Assembly (NCBI GenBank): GCA_910577475.1
Contig: CAJTLJ010000013.1
Span: 1 to 57,294, forward strand
Direction of reading: 5' to 3'
DNA: 57,294 nucleotides
Source: an uncultured Alistipes sp.
Lineage (GTDB): Bacteria > Bacteroidota > Bacteroidia > Bacteroidales > Rikenellaceae
Below, piece after piece: positions 24,081-32,758 of the stretch. Positions within the stretch are counted from its first letter, which is position 1. Each line of letters opens with the position of its first letter. Under the pieces are notes generated by a model. It was not told where the DNA came from. It was given only the letters and a program-made list of their open reading frames with translations, and did not search any database. The translations under genes were made by a program, and so were the position numbers.

Positions 24081-25471
24081 AACAGATACGTTCGATAATC
24101 GCTGCGCTGGCTCTCTTGCCGCTGCTCGGGGCTTGTTCGGCCGTTCGGCACTGCCAGGCTCCGGAGCTGAATCTCCCCGAGACGATCGTTCCCGGGGGAG
24201 TGGACACGCTCACGCTCGCCGACATGGAGTGGTGGCGGTTTTACGGCGACAGCACCCTTTGCACCATCATCGGCCGCACGCTCGAGAACAATCGGAATAT
24301 CCGGGCCGCAGCCTCCCGTGTCGAGCAGCTGCGCGAGATGTATCGAATCCGGAAAGCGGAGCGCCTGCCCTCGCTGAGCCTTGGAGCAGTCGCCGATTTC
24401 GAGACCAACGATTACGCCGGCGAGGCCTCCAAGCGCGATCCGGAGTTCGGGCTCAAGGCCACGATAGGCTGGGAGCTCGACCTGTGGGGCAATTTGCGCT
24501 GGGCCAAACGCAAGGGAGAGGCCGAGTGGCTCGCCTCGGTGGAGGACGAACGGGCCATGCGGATGACCCTCATCGCCGAAGTGGCGGCAGCCTATTTCCG
24601 GCTGGTTGCTCTGGACAACGAACTGTCTATCGTGCTCCAGACGCTGGAGACCCGGCGCGAAGGGGTCGCCAAGGCCAAACTGCGCTTCGAGGGAGGTCTG
24701 ACATCCGAGATCGTCTATCAGCAGGCCCAGGTCGAGTATGCCTCCACGGCGACGCTGGTCCCCGATCTGGAGAACCGCATCGAAATTACGGAAAACGCTC
24801 TCTGCCTGCTCATGGGCACCTACCCCGGGGAGGAGATTCTGCGCAGCGGGACGGCTCCGGCAGTTCCGTCGTCGGGTTCGCTGCCGGTCGGGCTTCCGTC
24901 GCAGCTGCTCCGGCGTCGCCCAGACATCCGGGCCGCAGAGCAGCAACTCCGCGCATCCATGAGCTCCGTGGGGATGGCCTATGCCGACCGTTTCCCGCGG
25001 CTGACCTTCACGTTGCAGGGCGGATGGGAGAACGATGCCCTGAGCGGTTTCTTCCGCTCCCCGTTCTCTTATATGGCGGGGCAGCTCGCCTCGCCCCTCT
25101 TCGCTTTCGGCCGGAAAAAGGCACGCTACCGCGCCGCGCTGGCCGCCTGCGACGAGAGCCGCCTGAAGTACGAACAGAAGGTGCTGGAGGCTTTCAAGGA
25201 GACCGACGATGCCGTCTCGACCTATCGCAATGTCCGCCATACCGCGGCCCTGAAGGCCCATTCACGCAACGCCGCCCGCAAATACGTCGAGCTGGCCGAG
25301 CTGCAGTACCGTTCGGGCAGCATCAACTATATCGACGTGCTCGATGCCCAGCGGCGCTATTTCGATGCGCAGATTGCCCTGAGCAACGCCGTGCGGGATG
25401 AGAATCTCGCGCTCGTGCAGCTCTACAAGGCGCTGGGCGGCGGCTGGCAGTCCCCGGCCGATCCGCAATAG
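24077..25471 (+). CDS. RND efflux outer-membrane lipoprotein channel (TolC/NodT family)
   Basis: A 464-residue outer-membrane factor. The signal peptide ends in a lipobox (LLPLLGAC, Cys20), as in OprM. Two repeats of long alpha-barrel helices follow, with the usual family segments WWRFYGDSTLCTIIGRTLENNRNI-like near 50 and 'LLRRRPDIRAAEQQL' near 280 before the second half. It forms a trimer that docks on the adaptor and pump encoded upstream. Start codon ATGA overlaps the pump stop. A palindromic terminator follows. Confidence 0.93.
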   Translation: MKQIRSIIAALALLPLLGACSAVRHCQAPELNLPETIVPGGVDTLTLADMEWWRFYGDSTLCTIIGRTLENNRNIRAAASRVEQLREMYRIRKAERLPSLSLGAVADFETNDYAGEASKRDPEFGLKATIGWELDLWGNLRWAKRKGEAEWLASVEDERAMRMTLIAEVAAAYFRLVALDNELSIVLQTLETRREGVAKAKLRFEGGLTSEIVYQQAQVEYASTATLVPDLENRIEITENALCLLMGTYPGEEILRSGTAPAVPSSGSLPVGLPSQLLRRRPDIRAAEQQLRASMSSVGMAYADRFPRLTFTLQGGWENDALSGFFRSPFSYMAGQLASPLFAFGRKKARYRAALAACDESRLKYEQKVLEAFKETDDAVSTYRNVRHTAALKAHSRNAARKYVELAELQYRSGSINYIDVLDAQRRYFDAQIALSNAVRDENLALVQLYKALGGGWQSPADPQ

Positions 25472-25491
25472 TGTGAACCTTTGAACGAAAT

Positions 25492-25530
25492 GAAACCGGG
25501 GAGTATCCATTGCGAATACTCCCCGGTTTC
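25492..25530. terminator. Terminator between convergent efflux and MFS genes
   Basis: Perfect 15-bp stem GAAACCGGGGAGTAT / ATACTCCCCGGTTTC with a 9-nt loop. T-tracts are short on both sides (GATTT on plus, CATTTC on minus), so it works through stem strength and may be bidirectional. Confidence 0.75.
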
Positions 25531-25546
25531 GATTTCGGGCGGACGG

Positions 25547-26968
25547 TTACTTCACGTTCGGCTCCTCGAGTCCGTAGTGGCGTGTCGCATCGAGCCGCTT
25601 GAGCCAGAGACCCAGCAGCAGGGCGGCGATGCCGAGGCTGGCGAAGATCAGCATCGGAACGGTGTAGTTGTACTGCAACGGATCCTCCACACCCCGGTTC
25701 GTGGCGCTCAGCACCGTACCGATGATGATGGGGAAAAGGTAGAGTCCGATATTCTGGATCCAGAAGATCACGGCGTAGGCCGATCCGAGGAAGCGGCTGT
25801 CCACCAGCTTCGGTACGCTGGGCCACAGGGTGGCCGGAACCAGCGAGAAGGAGATGCCCAGCAGGATGATGCCCAGATAGGCGATCAGGGCCGACTGCGT
25901 GGCTGGCAGGACGAATGCGAACGTCAGGTGGCAGAGCGTCATCAGCACGGCGCCCAGAATCAGCATGGTGGCACCCTTGCCGCGGCGGTCCAGGAAGTTG
26001 CCCAGGAAGGGCGTGATGGCAGCGGCACCCAGCGGGAAGACGAAGAAGACCAGACCGGCCTGCTCGGCCGTATATTGCAGGTTGCACTGCAGCATGTTGA
26101 TGGCGTATTTCTGGAAGGGGAAGATGGCCGAGTAGTAGAGCACGCACAGCAGGGCCACCACCAGGAACACCGGATTGGTGAAGAGTTTTCCGATGTCGCT
26201 GATTTTGAAGGGATCGTCCTTCTCCTCGCCGCTTTCGCCCATCTGATCCTCGAGTTTCTTGTCCATGAAGGCGTAGGCGATGAAGTTGATAAGGCCGATT
26301 GCCAGCAGGATCACGGCGACCACCACGGGGCGCGAAACGCTTACCGGATCGATCTTGTTCGCCAGCACGGGCGAACCCAGCACGACGACGGCCACGCCGA
26401 TGCGGGCGATAGCCATCTCGACGCCCATAGCCAGGGCCATCTCCTTACCCTTGAACCATTTGACGATGCCGCGCGATACGGTGATGCCGGCCATCTCCAC
26501 GCCGCAGCCGAAGAACATGAAGCCCAGGGCCGACATCTTGGCCGAGGCGGGCATCCCCTCGTAGAAGGGGGTGATGTTCCACCACTTCAGCGGCAGATTC
26601 ATGAAACGGTCCATGACCTGCTCCGCGCCGCTGCCGATGAAGGCGTCGCTGACGGCGTAGCAGTTGACGGCCGCGCCGATCAGCATCACGCTGCCCGAAA
26701 GAATGGCCGTGAAGCGGACACCCATTTTGTCGAGGATGATTCCGGCGAAGATCAGGAAGAAGACGAAGACGTTCAGAAAGGTCTCCGAACCGGCATAGCG
26801 TCCGTAGGCATCGGGCGTCCAGCCGCGCGAGGTCGCCAGCAGCTCCTGCAAGGGCGAGAGGATATCCATGAAGATATACCCGAAGAACATAGCCCCGGCC
26901 AGCAGACACAGCGCCGTCCAGCGAGCGGCTGCCGAGTCGTTGAGTTTGCGTTGAATAGTTTCTGTCAT
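25547..26968 (-). CDS. Major facilitator superfamily transporter
   Basis: A 473-residue protein with twelve predicted helices and an extra-cytoplasmic insert between helices 3 and 4 (DAFIGSGAEQVMDRFMNLPLKWW area). MFS features include the GIILDKMGVRF segment after TM2 (motif A position) and GNFLDRRGKGATM after TM8. A long acidic/basic central loop (KKLEDQMGESGEEKDDPFKISD) separates the halves. The substrate is not inferable; the layout resembles oxalate/formate or nitrate-type facilitators of Bacteroidales. It begins 21 nt after the TPR gene on the same strand, and so is probably in the era-TPR-MFS transcript. Confidence 0.85.
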   Translation of the reverse strand: MTETIQRKLNDSAAARWTALCLLAGAMFFGYIFMDILSPLQELLATSRGWTPDAYGRYAGSETFLNVFVFFLIFAGIILDKMGVRFTAILSGSVMLIGAAVNCYAVSDAFIGSGAEQVMDRFMNLPLKWWNITPFYEGMPASAKMSALGFMFFGCGVEMAGITVSRGIVKWFKGKEMALAMGVEMAIARIGVAVVVLGSPVLANKIDPVSVSRPVVVAVILLAIGLINFIAYAFMDKKLEDQMGESGEEKDDPFKISDIGKLFTNPVFLVVALLCVLYYSAIFPFQKYAINMLQCNLQYTAEQAGLVFFVFPLGAAAITPFLGNFLDRRGKGATMLILGAVLMTLCHLTFAFVLPATQSALIAYLGIILLGISFSLVPATLWPSVPKLVDSRFLGSAYAVIFWIQNIGLYLFPIIIGTVLSATNRGVEDPLQYNYTVPMLIFASLGIAALLLGLWLKRLDATRHYGLEEPNVK

Positions 26969-26989
26969 ATCAAGTATTTGTTTAATGAA

Positions 26990-28984
26990 TTAGTCGTGTT
27001 CGGGACGGGCATGTTGCCGCAGGACCTCGTAAGCCTGCCGGATGCCTAGCTCGCCGGCCTTCGATATGTCGAGACACCCCTTGCGGGTATCTTTCATGAA
27101 GATCTGCACCAGTCCGCGGTTATAGTAGGCCTCGGCGAACTGCGGATTCAACTCGATGGCCCGCGTATAGTCCTCGTAGGCTTCGGGCAGTTTGCCGGAG
27201 AGCGCCATCAGATTCGCGCGGTTGTAGTAGCTGTAGGCGAAATCGGGGTAGAGCTTCAGCGATGCGTTCAGGTCGGCGATGGCTTCGTCGTAGTTGTAGC
27301 TGCGCGAGTGGTCGTTCTGCAACCGCAGTGCCGGGTCGGTGTCGATCGTGATGCGCTGGTAGGCGTTGTCGATCGAGGAGATGAAGTCGATCATTTCGGC
27401 CCGCGTGGTCGACCGGTTCAGGTAGAGGAACGGGTTGGCGGGGTTGATCTCGATGGCCTGCGAGTAGGTGTTGACCGAGTTGGTGTACTGCTTGACGAGC
27501 GACTGCGTGATGGCCCGCTGGAACAGCAGCTCCCACGAACGGTCGTCGCGGCGCAGCGCCTCGGCGAACTGCCGGTCCAGAAGGACGAGCGAATCGGTCG
27601 CCACGTTGCTCTCTTCGTGCGAGAGGGTTAGCAGCTCGTTGTTTACGTGACGCTTGAAGTCGACCATGCGCGGCGTGAAGTAGACCCGGCGCAGGGCCGT
27701 CAGGGTCGAGTCGCTTCGCGAGAGGGTGAATTTGAAGAGCGGGATCAGCTTCAGGTCGCTTCCGTTTTCACGGGAGGCGATGCGGTCGAAGCTGCTGCCC
27801 GACAATTTGCTGTCGAACGAAAGCAGCCGGTCGAAATGCTGCGTGGTATCGGCGAAGATGGAGTAGGTGCTGTCGCTCAGCCGGGCCTTGTAGGCCGCGA
27901 TCTTGCGACTGGCCAGATCGCGGTCGCGGCGGGCCTGCCGCATGTCGCCCATGCGGTAGTAGATGTCGCTGCGTTGCAGGTAGGCGTTGGCGAAATCGGG
28001 GTAGAGTGATATGGCCCGCGAGAAATCGGCCAGCGCCGCGGCGTCGTTGCCGAGGTAGGCCTGCAGGGAGCCCCGGTTGTAGTAGACCAGCACGTTTTCG
28101 GGCGAGTAGCGGGCTACCCGGTCGTAATCGTCCAGGGCCCGGTTATAGTCCCCGATCTGCGAGCGGACTATCGCCCGATTATAATACCCCAGCGAAGAGG
28201 AGCTGTCCAGGGCGATCACCTTGTCCAGATCGTCGAGCGATTGCAGGGGCCGGTTCGTGTCGGAGTAGACCAGCGCCCGGTTGAAATAGGAGGGCAGGTA
28301 GGCCGAGTCGCACGAAATGGCCTTGTCGAAATCGGCCTCCGCCTCGGCGAACCGCCGCTGCTGCATGTAGAGCGTACCCCGGCGGTTGTAGCTGTCGGGG
28401 TTCTCCCGGTTGGTCCGCACGGCCAGGTCGAAGTTGTCGTATGCCTTCAAGGTATCCTTGAGGTAGAGATAGCAAACGCCTCGGTTCAGATAGGCATCCG
28501 CTACCTTATTTTCCTGCCGGATGAAGAGGTCGAAATCCTCGATGGCCTCCCGGAACTGCTGATTCAGCAGACGGGTGACGCCCCGGCTGTAGTAGGGGTT
28601 CGGCAGGTCGGGCCTCAGGTCGATGGCCTCCTGGAAATCGCGCAGGGCGTCGTCGTAGTTGCCCAGCCGCGAGCGGGTGATGGCCCGGTAGGTGTAGGCC
28701 GTGGTGAAGACGGGATTCTTTTCGAGGGCGATGGTGAAGTCGGCATCGGCACCCAGCAGATCGTTGAGCTGGTATTTGGCGATGCCGCGCCAGAAATAGC
28801 CCTCGTAGGCCTCCGGATCGGCCCGAAGCAGGATGTTGAGCGTGCGGATGGCCTCCTGATAATCCTTGTTCATCATGCACTTGCGCCCCACCCAGAAGAA
28901 ATACTCCCGGTTGTACTGAGCCGCGGCCGTCAGCGTCATGACGACCGCAGCCAACGTGATGATGATTCTCGATAGTCGCTGCAT
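26990..28984 (-). CDS. Secreted tetratricopeptide-repeat protein
   Basis: A 664-residue protein with a signal peptide (MQRLSRIIITLAAVVMTLTAAAQ) followed by about ten TPRs from residue 25 to about 360 (for example FFWVGRKCMMNKDYQEAIRT, PYYSRGVTRLLNQQFREAIED, AYLNRGVCYLYLKDTLKAYD), a non-TPR middle of about 130 residues (370-490, charged, beta-prone), and further TPRs at the end (FAYSYYNRANLMALSGKLPEA, FAEAYYNRGLVQIFMKD). TPR arrays bind other proteins; no enzymatic domain is visible. It lies in the periplasm or outer membrane. It starts 43 nt after era ends and precedes the MFS gene. Confidence 0.88.
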   Translation of the reverse strand: MQRLSRIIITLAAVVMTLTAAAQYNREYFFWVGRKCMMNKDYQEAIRTLNILLRADPEAYEGYFWRGIAKYQLNDLLGADADFTIALEKNPVFTTAYTYRAITRSRLGNYDDALRDFQEAIDLRPDLPNPYYSRGVTRLLNQQFREAIEDFDLFIRQENKVADAYLNRGVCYLYLKDTLKAYDNFDLAVRTNRENPDSYNRRGTLYMQQRRFAEAEADFDKAISCDSAYLPSYFNRALVYSDTNRPLQSLDDLDKVIALDSSSSLGYYNRAIVRSQIGDYNRALDDYDRVARYSPENVLVYYNRGSLQAYLGNDAAALADFSRAISLYPDFANAYLQRSDIYYRMGDMRQARRDRDLASRKIAAYKARLSDSTYSIFADTTQHFDRLLSFDSKLSGSSFDRIASRENGSDLKLIPLFKFTLSRSDSTLTALRRVYFTPRMVDFKRHVNNELLTLSHEESNVATDSLVLLDRQFAEALRRDDRSWELLFQRAITQSLVKQYTNSVNTYSQAIEINPANPFLYLNRSTTRAEMIDFISSIDNAYQRITIDTDPALRLQNDHSRSYNYDEAIADLNASLKLYPDFAYSYYNRANLMALSGKLPEAYEDYTRAIELNPQFAEAYYNRGLVQIFMKDTRKGCLDISKAGELGIRQAYEVLRQHARPEHD

Positions 28985-29027
28985 GCCTGAAATACCAACG
29001 TATTCGTTCCCTCTTTTCGTGCGGCGG

Positions 29028-29918
29028 TTACTCCGGATCGTAGCCGAACCGGCGCAACTGGTTGTCGCTGTTGCGCCAGTCGCCGTTCACCTTCACGAAA
29101 AGTTGAAGGAAAACCTTCTTGCCCAAAAAACGTTCCATCTCCTCGCGCGCCTTCTGGCCCACGCGCTTCAGCTTCTCGCCCTTGTGGCCGATCAGAATGC
29201 CCTTCTGCGAGTCGCGCGTCACGTAGATCGTGGCGGCGATGCGGTCGATGGCGGGCTCCTCCTTGTAACTCTCGATCCCGATCTCGCAGCAGTAGGGAAT
29301 CTCCTTGTCATAGCTCTTCAGAATCTGCTCGCGGATGATCTCCGAGGCGAAGAACCGCAGGGTCTTGTCCGTCAGCGTATCCTTGGGGTAGAAGGGCTCG
29401 CCCTCGGGCAGCCGCTCCAGAATGCGGTCGAAGATGGCGCCGATGTTGAACCCCTCTTTGGCCGATGCCGGCACGATCAGCGCCTCGGGCAGCCGTTCGT
29501 GCCAGCGGGCCACCAGCTCCTCCAGTTTCTCTTGAGTTGTCAGGTCGATCTTGTTGATTACGACGATGGCGGGAATTCCGCTCAATCCGATCTTGCGCAC
29601 GATCTCCGACCCCTCGGCGTCGCCCTGCTCGACCGTGTCGGTGACGTAGAGGATGACGTCAGCGTCGGCCAGCGCTCCGGTCACGAACTTCATCATCTTC
29701 TCCTGCAGCTTGTAGTTGGGCTTCAGAATGCCCGGCGTGTCGGAGTAGACGATCTGGAAGTCGTCGCCGTTGACGATTCCCATGATGCGGTGGCGGGTGG
29801 TCTGCGCCTTCGAGGTGATGATCGACAACCGCTCGCCCACCAGGGCGTTCATCAGGGTCGATTTCCCGACGTTGGGGTTGCCGATTATATTGACAAATCC
29901 GGATCTGTGCGTATTCAT
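29028..29918 (-). CDS. era: GTPase Era
   Basis: Era binds the 3' end of 16S rRNA during 30S assembly. The 296-residue product has G1 GNPNVGKS (13-20), G2 at TTRHRIMG, G3 DTPG (SDTPGILKP), G4 NKID and G5 SAKEG, then a C-terminal KH domain with IGHKGEKLKRVG. The ATG at 29918 is preferred over two upstream in-frame ATGs (29936, 29945) because the predicted -7 box at 29943-29950 overlaps them and family members start M-x-x-x-SGFVNIIGNPN. It lies between ffh and the TPR gene on the same strand. Confidence 0.95.
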   Translation of the reverse strand: MNTHRSGFVNIIGNPNVGKSTLMNALVGERLSIITSKAQTTRHRIMGIVNGDDFQIVYSDTPGILKPNYKLQEKMMKFVTGALADADVILYVTDTVEQGDAEGSEIVRKIGLSGIPAIVVINKIDLTTQEKLEELVARWHERLPEALIVPASAKEGFNIGAIFDRILERLPEGEPFYPKDTLTDKTLRFFASEIIREQILKSYDKEIPYCCEIGIESYKEEPAIDRIAATIYVTRDSQKGILIGHKGEKLKRVGQKAREEMERFLGKKVFLQLFVKVNGDWRNSDNQLRRFGYDPE

Positions 29919-29942
29919 TTCGATTTTTGAAAACATTTCGGA

Positions 29943-29950
29943 CAAAGATA
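29943..29950 (-). promoter_or_regulatory. Predicted -7 box of era
   Basis: Minus-strand TATCTTTG; transcription would start downstream of the alternative ATGs, which decides the era start at 29918. Confidence 0.5.
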
Positions 29951-30007
29951 GGAATTTATTGGAATTTATCCTAACCGCCGACGGAGATTCGGCAATTTCC
30001 CGATGAC

Positions 30008-30043
30008 AAAGGCCGGCGCAGAGATGATTCTGGCCGGCCTTTT
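30008..30043 (-). terminator. Possible ffh terminator
   Basis: AAAGGCCGGC / GCCGGCCTTT 10-bp stem (30008-30017, 30033-30042) with a 15-nt loop, downstream of the ffh stop. The trailing T run on the minus strand is only TTT. Confidence 0.5.
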
Positions 30044-30061
30044 CAGGGTGTATGGTTGCGA

Positions 30062-31393
30062 TTACCGCCTAAAAGGCATCTTGCCGCCGCGGGGCATCTT
30101 CATGTTGCCTCCGGCTACGGCCTTCATCATCTTGCGGGTCTCCTCGAACTGTTTCAGCAGGCGGTTCACCTCGGCCATCGAGGTGCCCGAACCGGCGGCG
30201 ATCCGCTCGCGGCGGCGGGCATTCAGAATCTCGGGATGCTCGCGCTCGGCGGGGGTCATCGAGTCGATGATGGCCTCCACGGGTTTGAAGGCGTCCTCGG
30301 GAATATCCACGTTCTTGAGCATCTTGCCCACGCCCGGAATCATCGAGGCGAGGTCCTTCAGGTTGCCCATCTTCTTGATCTGGTTGATCTGGGCGCGGAA
30401 GTCGTTGAAGTCGAACTGGTTCTTCACCAGTTTCTTCTTCAGCCGGCGCGCCTCCTCCTCGTCAAACTGCTCCTGAGCGCGCTCCACCAGCGACACGACG
30501 TCGCCCATGCCCAGAATACGGTCGGCCATACGCTCGGGGTGGAACACCTGCAGGGCGTCCATCTTCTCGCCGCTCGATATGAACTTCAGCGGCTTGTCGA
30601 CCACCGAACGGATCGAGATGGCGGCACCGCCGCGGGTGTCGCCGTCGAGCTTGGTGAGCACCACGCCGTCGAAATCGAGCCGCTCATTGAACTCCCGGGC
30701 GGTATTCACCGCATCCTGACCGGTCATCGAGTCGACCACGAAGAGGGTCTCCGACGGGTTGACGGCGGCCTTGATGGCGGTGATCTCCTGCATCATCGCC
30801 TCGTCGACAGCCAGGCGGCCCGCCGTGTCGACGATCACTACGTTATAGCTCTTCTGGCGGGCGTATTGGATGGCATTCTCGGCGATCTGCACCGGATTGC
30901 GGTTCCCCTCCTCGGTGTAGACCTCCACGCCGATCTGCTGTCCCAGCACCTTCAGCTGATCGATGGCGGCGGGGCGGTAGACGTCGCCCGCGACCAGCAG
31001 TACCTGACGGCCCTTCCTGCTCTTGATGAAGGAGGCCAGCTTGCCCGAGAAGGTCGTCTTACCCGAACCCTGCAAACCGGCGATCAGGATGACGGCCGGC
31101 GTGCCCGTGAGGTTGATGTCGGTCGCCGTGCCGCCCATCAGGGCGGCCAGCTCGTCGCGGACGATCTTCGTGAGCATCTGCCCCGGCTTCACGGCCGTGA
31201 GGACGTTCTGACCCATCGCCTTCTGCTTTACCTCGTCGGTGAAAGTCTTGGCTACCTTGTAGTTGACGTCGGCGTCGATCAGCGCGCGGCGGATCTCCTT
31301 CAGGGTCTCGGCCACATTGATCTCGGTGATGCGGCCCTCTCCCTTCAGGATTTTGAACGACCGCTCCAGTTTATCGGTTAGATTCTCAAACAT
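30062..31393 (-). CDS. ffh: Signal recognition particle protein Ffh
   Basis: Ffh binds signal sequences of nascent membrane proteins and the SRP RNA. The 443-residue protein has the N domain, G domain (G1 GLQGSGKTT at 106-114, DVYRPAAIDQL, DTAGRLAVDEAMM, TKLDGDTRGGAA) and a methionine-rich M domain (PGVGKMLKNVDIP, MTPAEREHPEILNARRRERIAAGSGTS for RNA binding). Length and order match the family. ATG at 31393 begins MFENLTDKLERSFK, the usual start, and has a promoter 22 nt upstream. No SRP RNA gene is seen nearby. Confidence 0.96.
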   Translation of the reverse strand: MFENLTDKLERSFKILKGEGRITEINVAETLKEIRRALIDADVNYKVAKTFTDEVKQKAMGQNVLTAVKPGQMLTKIVRDELAALMGGTATDINLTGTPAVILIAGLQGSGKTTFSGKLASFIKSRKGRQVLLVAGDVYRPAAIDQLKVLGQQIGVEVYTEEGNRNPVQIAENAIQYARQKSYNVVIVDTAGRLAVDEAMMQEITAIKAAVNPSETLFVVDSMTGQDAVNTAREFNERLDFDGVVLTKLDGDTRGGAAISIRSVVDKPLKFISSGEKMDALQVFHPERMADRILGMGDVVSLVERAQEQFDEEEARRLKKKLVKNQFDFNDFRAQINQIKKMGNLKDLASMIPGVGKMLKNVDIPEDAFKPVEAIIDSMTPAEREHPEILNARRRERIAAGSGTSMAEVNRLLKQFEETRKMMKAVAGGNMKMPRGGKMPFRR

Positions 31394-31414
31394 ATCAAGT
31401 TTCGATTTTGCCGA

Positions 31415-31445
31415 CAAATATACGAAACAAATTCGCAATTTACAA
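31415..31445 (-). promoter_or_regulatory. Predicted ffh promoter
   Basis: Minus-strand TATATTTG (31415-31422) and TTG (31443-31445), 20-nt spacer. Confidence 0.55.
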
Positions 31446-31466
31446 TCTTCGGCCGAAATTGCTGCC

Positions 31467-32069
31467 CTACAACAGCCCTGCCTCGTAATAGACCACGATC
31501 TGCTCGATCATCCGGTCCTCGCCCTCCTTGTCGTATTCGTTCTTGAGGTTGTGGCCGAAGACGCGCGACACGCCCTGCCAGAATCCGGCGACGAAGCCGC
31601 CCCGAAACTCCTTTAGGATCTCGTAGGCCGTGTACTCCGTTTCGCGGTCGATCAGCTTGATGAGCACCCGCCCCTGCGTGCGGGTCATCCGCTTCAGGAT
31701 GGGGGTGTACTCCTCCCGGATCTCGTCGTAGACCCGCTTGATGTAGGCCTTCTGCTCCTTGCGGCTCTTCAGGCGGCTGAGCTCGTCCTCCATGTCGGCC
31801 ATCTTCTCGCGGGCGAGCTTCGCGACGGGGTAGACCCGCTTTACGGCGGCTACCAGCCGGTTCCAGCGGCGCAGGTCGACGCCCCGGCTGTAGACCGGAA
31901 TCGGGAGCATGTGGATCACGGCTATCGAGTCGCCCTTTTCGTCGCGCCCCCACTCCTGGTGCCACCAGCCCTTCACATCGCGGCGCCGGTAGGTGCGCTG
32001 CGCCCCGGCGGTCGAGGGCAGTGCCGCGGCCGCGCAGATCAGCAGAAGGATCGGGATCCACCGTTTCAT
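31467..32069 (-). CDS. DUF4294-family exported protein
   Basis: A 200-residue protein with a signal peptide (MKRWIPILLLICAAAALPSTAGA). The mature part contains the features of DUF4294: a VYPVAKLAREKMADMEDEL helix, the strongly conserved MTRTQGRVLIKLIDRETEYTAYEILKEFRG block, and the FWQGVSRVFGHNLKNEYDKEGEDRMIE end. Function is unknown; the family is restricted to Bacteroidota. Highly basic and acidic side chains alternate along the helices. It is divergent from a thioesterase gene with abutting promoters. Confidence 0.85.
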   Translation of the reverse strand: MKRWIPILLLICAAAALPSTAGAQRTYRRRDVKGWWHQEWGRDEKGDSIAVIHMLPIPVYSRGVDLRRWNRLVAAVKRVYPVAKLAREKMADMEDELSRLKSRKEQKAYIKRVYDEIREEYTPILKRMTRTQGRVLIKLIDRETEYTAYEILKEFRGGFVAGFWQGVSRVFGHNLKNEYDKEGEDRMIEQIVVYYEAGLL

Positions 32070-32087
32070 CGCTTTCGAAAAAATGAT

Positions 32088-32103
32088 TACCTTTGCAAAG
32101 ATA
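32088..32103. promoter_or_regulatory. Abutting divergent -7 boxes
   Basis: TACCTTTG (plus, 32088-32095) is joined directly to CAAAGATA (minus TATCTTTG, 32096-32103), giving the palindromic core CTTTGCAAAG. The plus box would serve the FlK-like thioesterase gene and the minus box the DUF4294 gene. Two polymerases could not occupy both at once. Confidence 0.5.
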
Positions 32104-32144
32104 ACGATTAAAACGTCGATATTATATCTAATACGGAGAAAATT

Positions 32145-32519
32145 ATGTTGGAACAGGGACTTTCCGCGCGCAGCATTGCGACGGTGACGGCCGATAACAC
32201 GGCCGCGAGTATGGGGTCGGGCGACCTGCCCGTCTTCGCGACGCCTGCGATGGTGGCGCTGATGGAGAATGCGGCCATGCAGGCCGTGGCCGGCAAACTG
32301 CCCGAGGGGGCGACCACGGTGGGCGCCGAGATGAACGTGACCCATATCAAGCCGTCGGGGCTGGGGGCTGCCGTGACGGCGACGGCCGTGCTGACGGCGG
32401 TGGAGGGTCGCAAGCTCACCTTCAACGTGGGGGCCCGCGATGCCGAGGGGATGATCGGCGAGGGCGTTCACGTCCGCTACGTAGTCGACCGAGCGCGTTT
32501 CATGGAGAAGGCAGGCTGA
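32145..32519 (+). CDS. FlK-like hotdog acyl-CoA thioesterase
   Basis: A 124-residue single hotdog domain resembling fluoroacetyl-CoA thioesterase FlK. The catalytic set is present with the same spacing as in FlK: Thr33 in FATPAM, Glu41 in LMENAAM and His67 in VTHIKPSGLG. Also present are MGSGDLPVFATPAMVALME and GEGVHVRYVVDRARF typical of the family. Real substrates in gut anaerobes are unlikely to be fluorinated; removal of unwanted short acyl-CoAs is more plausible. The gene stands alone and is divergent from the DUF4294 gene. tRNA-Gln follows with its own promoter. Confidence 0.88.
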   Translation: MLEQGLSARSIATVTADNTAASMGSGDLPVFATPAMVALMENAAMQAVAGKLPEGATTVGAEMNVTHIKPSGLGAAVTATAVLTAVEGRKLTFNVGARDAEGMIGEGVHVRYVVDRARFMEKAG

Positions 32520-32547
32520 CCGGCTTTCCGTTTTTTTTGCGGCATCG

Positions 32548-32579
32548 TTTGGCGGGGAAATAAAATTTTCCTATCTTTG
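32548..32579 (+). promoter_or_regulatory. Predicted promoter of tRNA-Gln
   Basis: TTTG 32548-32551, 20-nt spacer, TATCTTTG 32572-32579; 21 nt before the tRNA. Confidence 0.65.
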
Positions 32580-32600
32580 TCGCGCTTTCGAGCATCGGAT

Positions 32601-32671
32601 TGAACTATGGTGTAATGGTAACACAGCAGATTTTGGTTCTGTCGTTCCAGGTTCGAGTCCTGGTAGTTCAA
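32601..32671 (+). tRNA. tRNA-Gln (anticodon TTG)
   Basis: Cloverleaf with acceptor TGAACTA / TAGTTCA, D-arm with TGGTAA, anticodon arm GCAGA-TTTTGGT-TCTGT (anticodon TTG), T-arm CCAGG-TTCGAGT-CCTGG and discriminator A. CCA is not encoded. Confidence 0.95.
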
Positions 32672-32679
32672 CTCAACCG

Positions 32680-32712
32680 ACGGGGTGTCTGATTCAGGCG
32701 CCCCGTTTTTTT
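32680..32712 (+). terminator. tRNA-Gln terminator
   Basis: ACGGGGTGTCTG / CAGGCGCCCCGT (12 bp including two G-T pairs, 3-nt loop) followed by seven T. Confidence 0.85.
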
Positions 32713-32758
32713 ATCCCTTCTGAAAAGCTTGTCTTTTCGGCGCTTTGCGCCGGCAGTC

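Noticed and set aside
29919..29945. Longer N-terminus of Era from ATGs at 29945 or 29936
   Set aside because: The predicted -7 box overlaps these codons, and the family begins near MxxxSGFVNIIGNPN.
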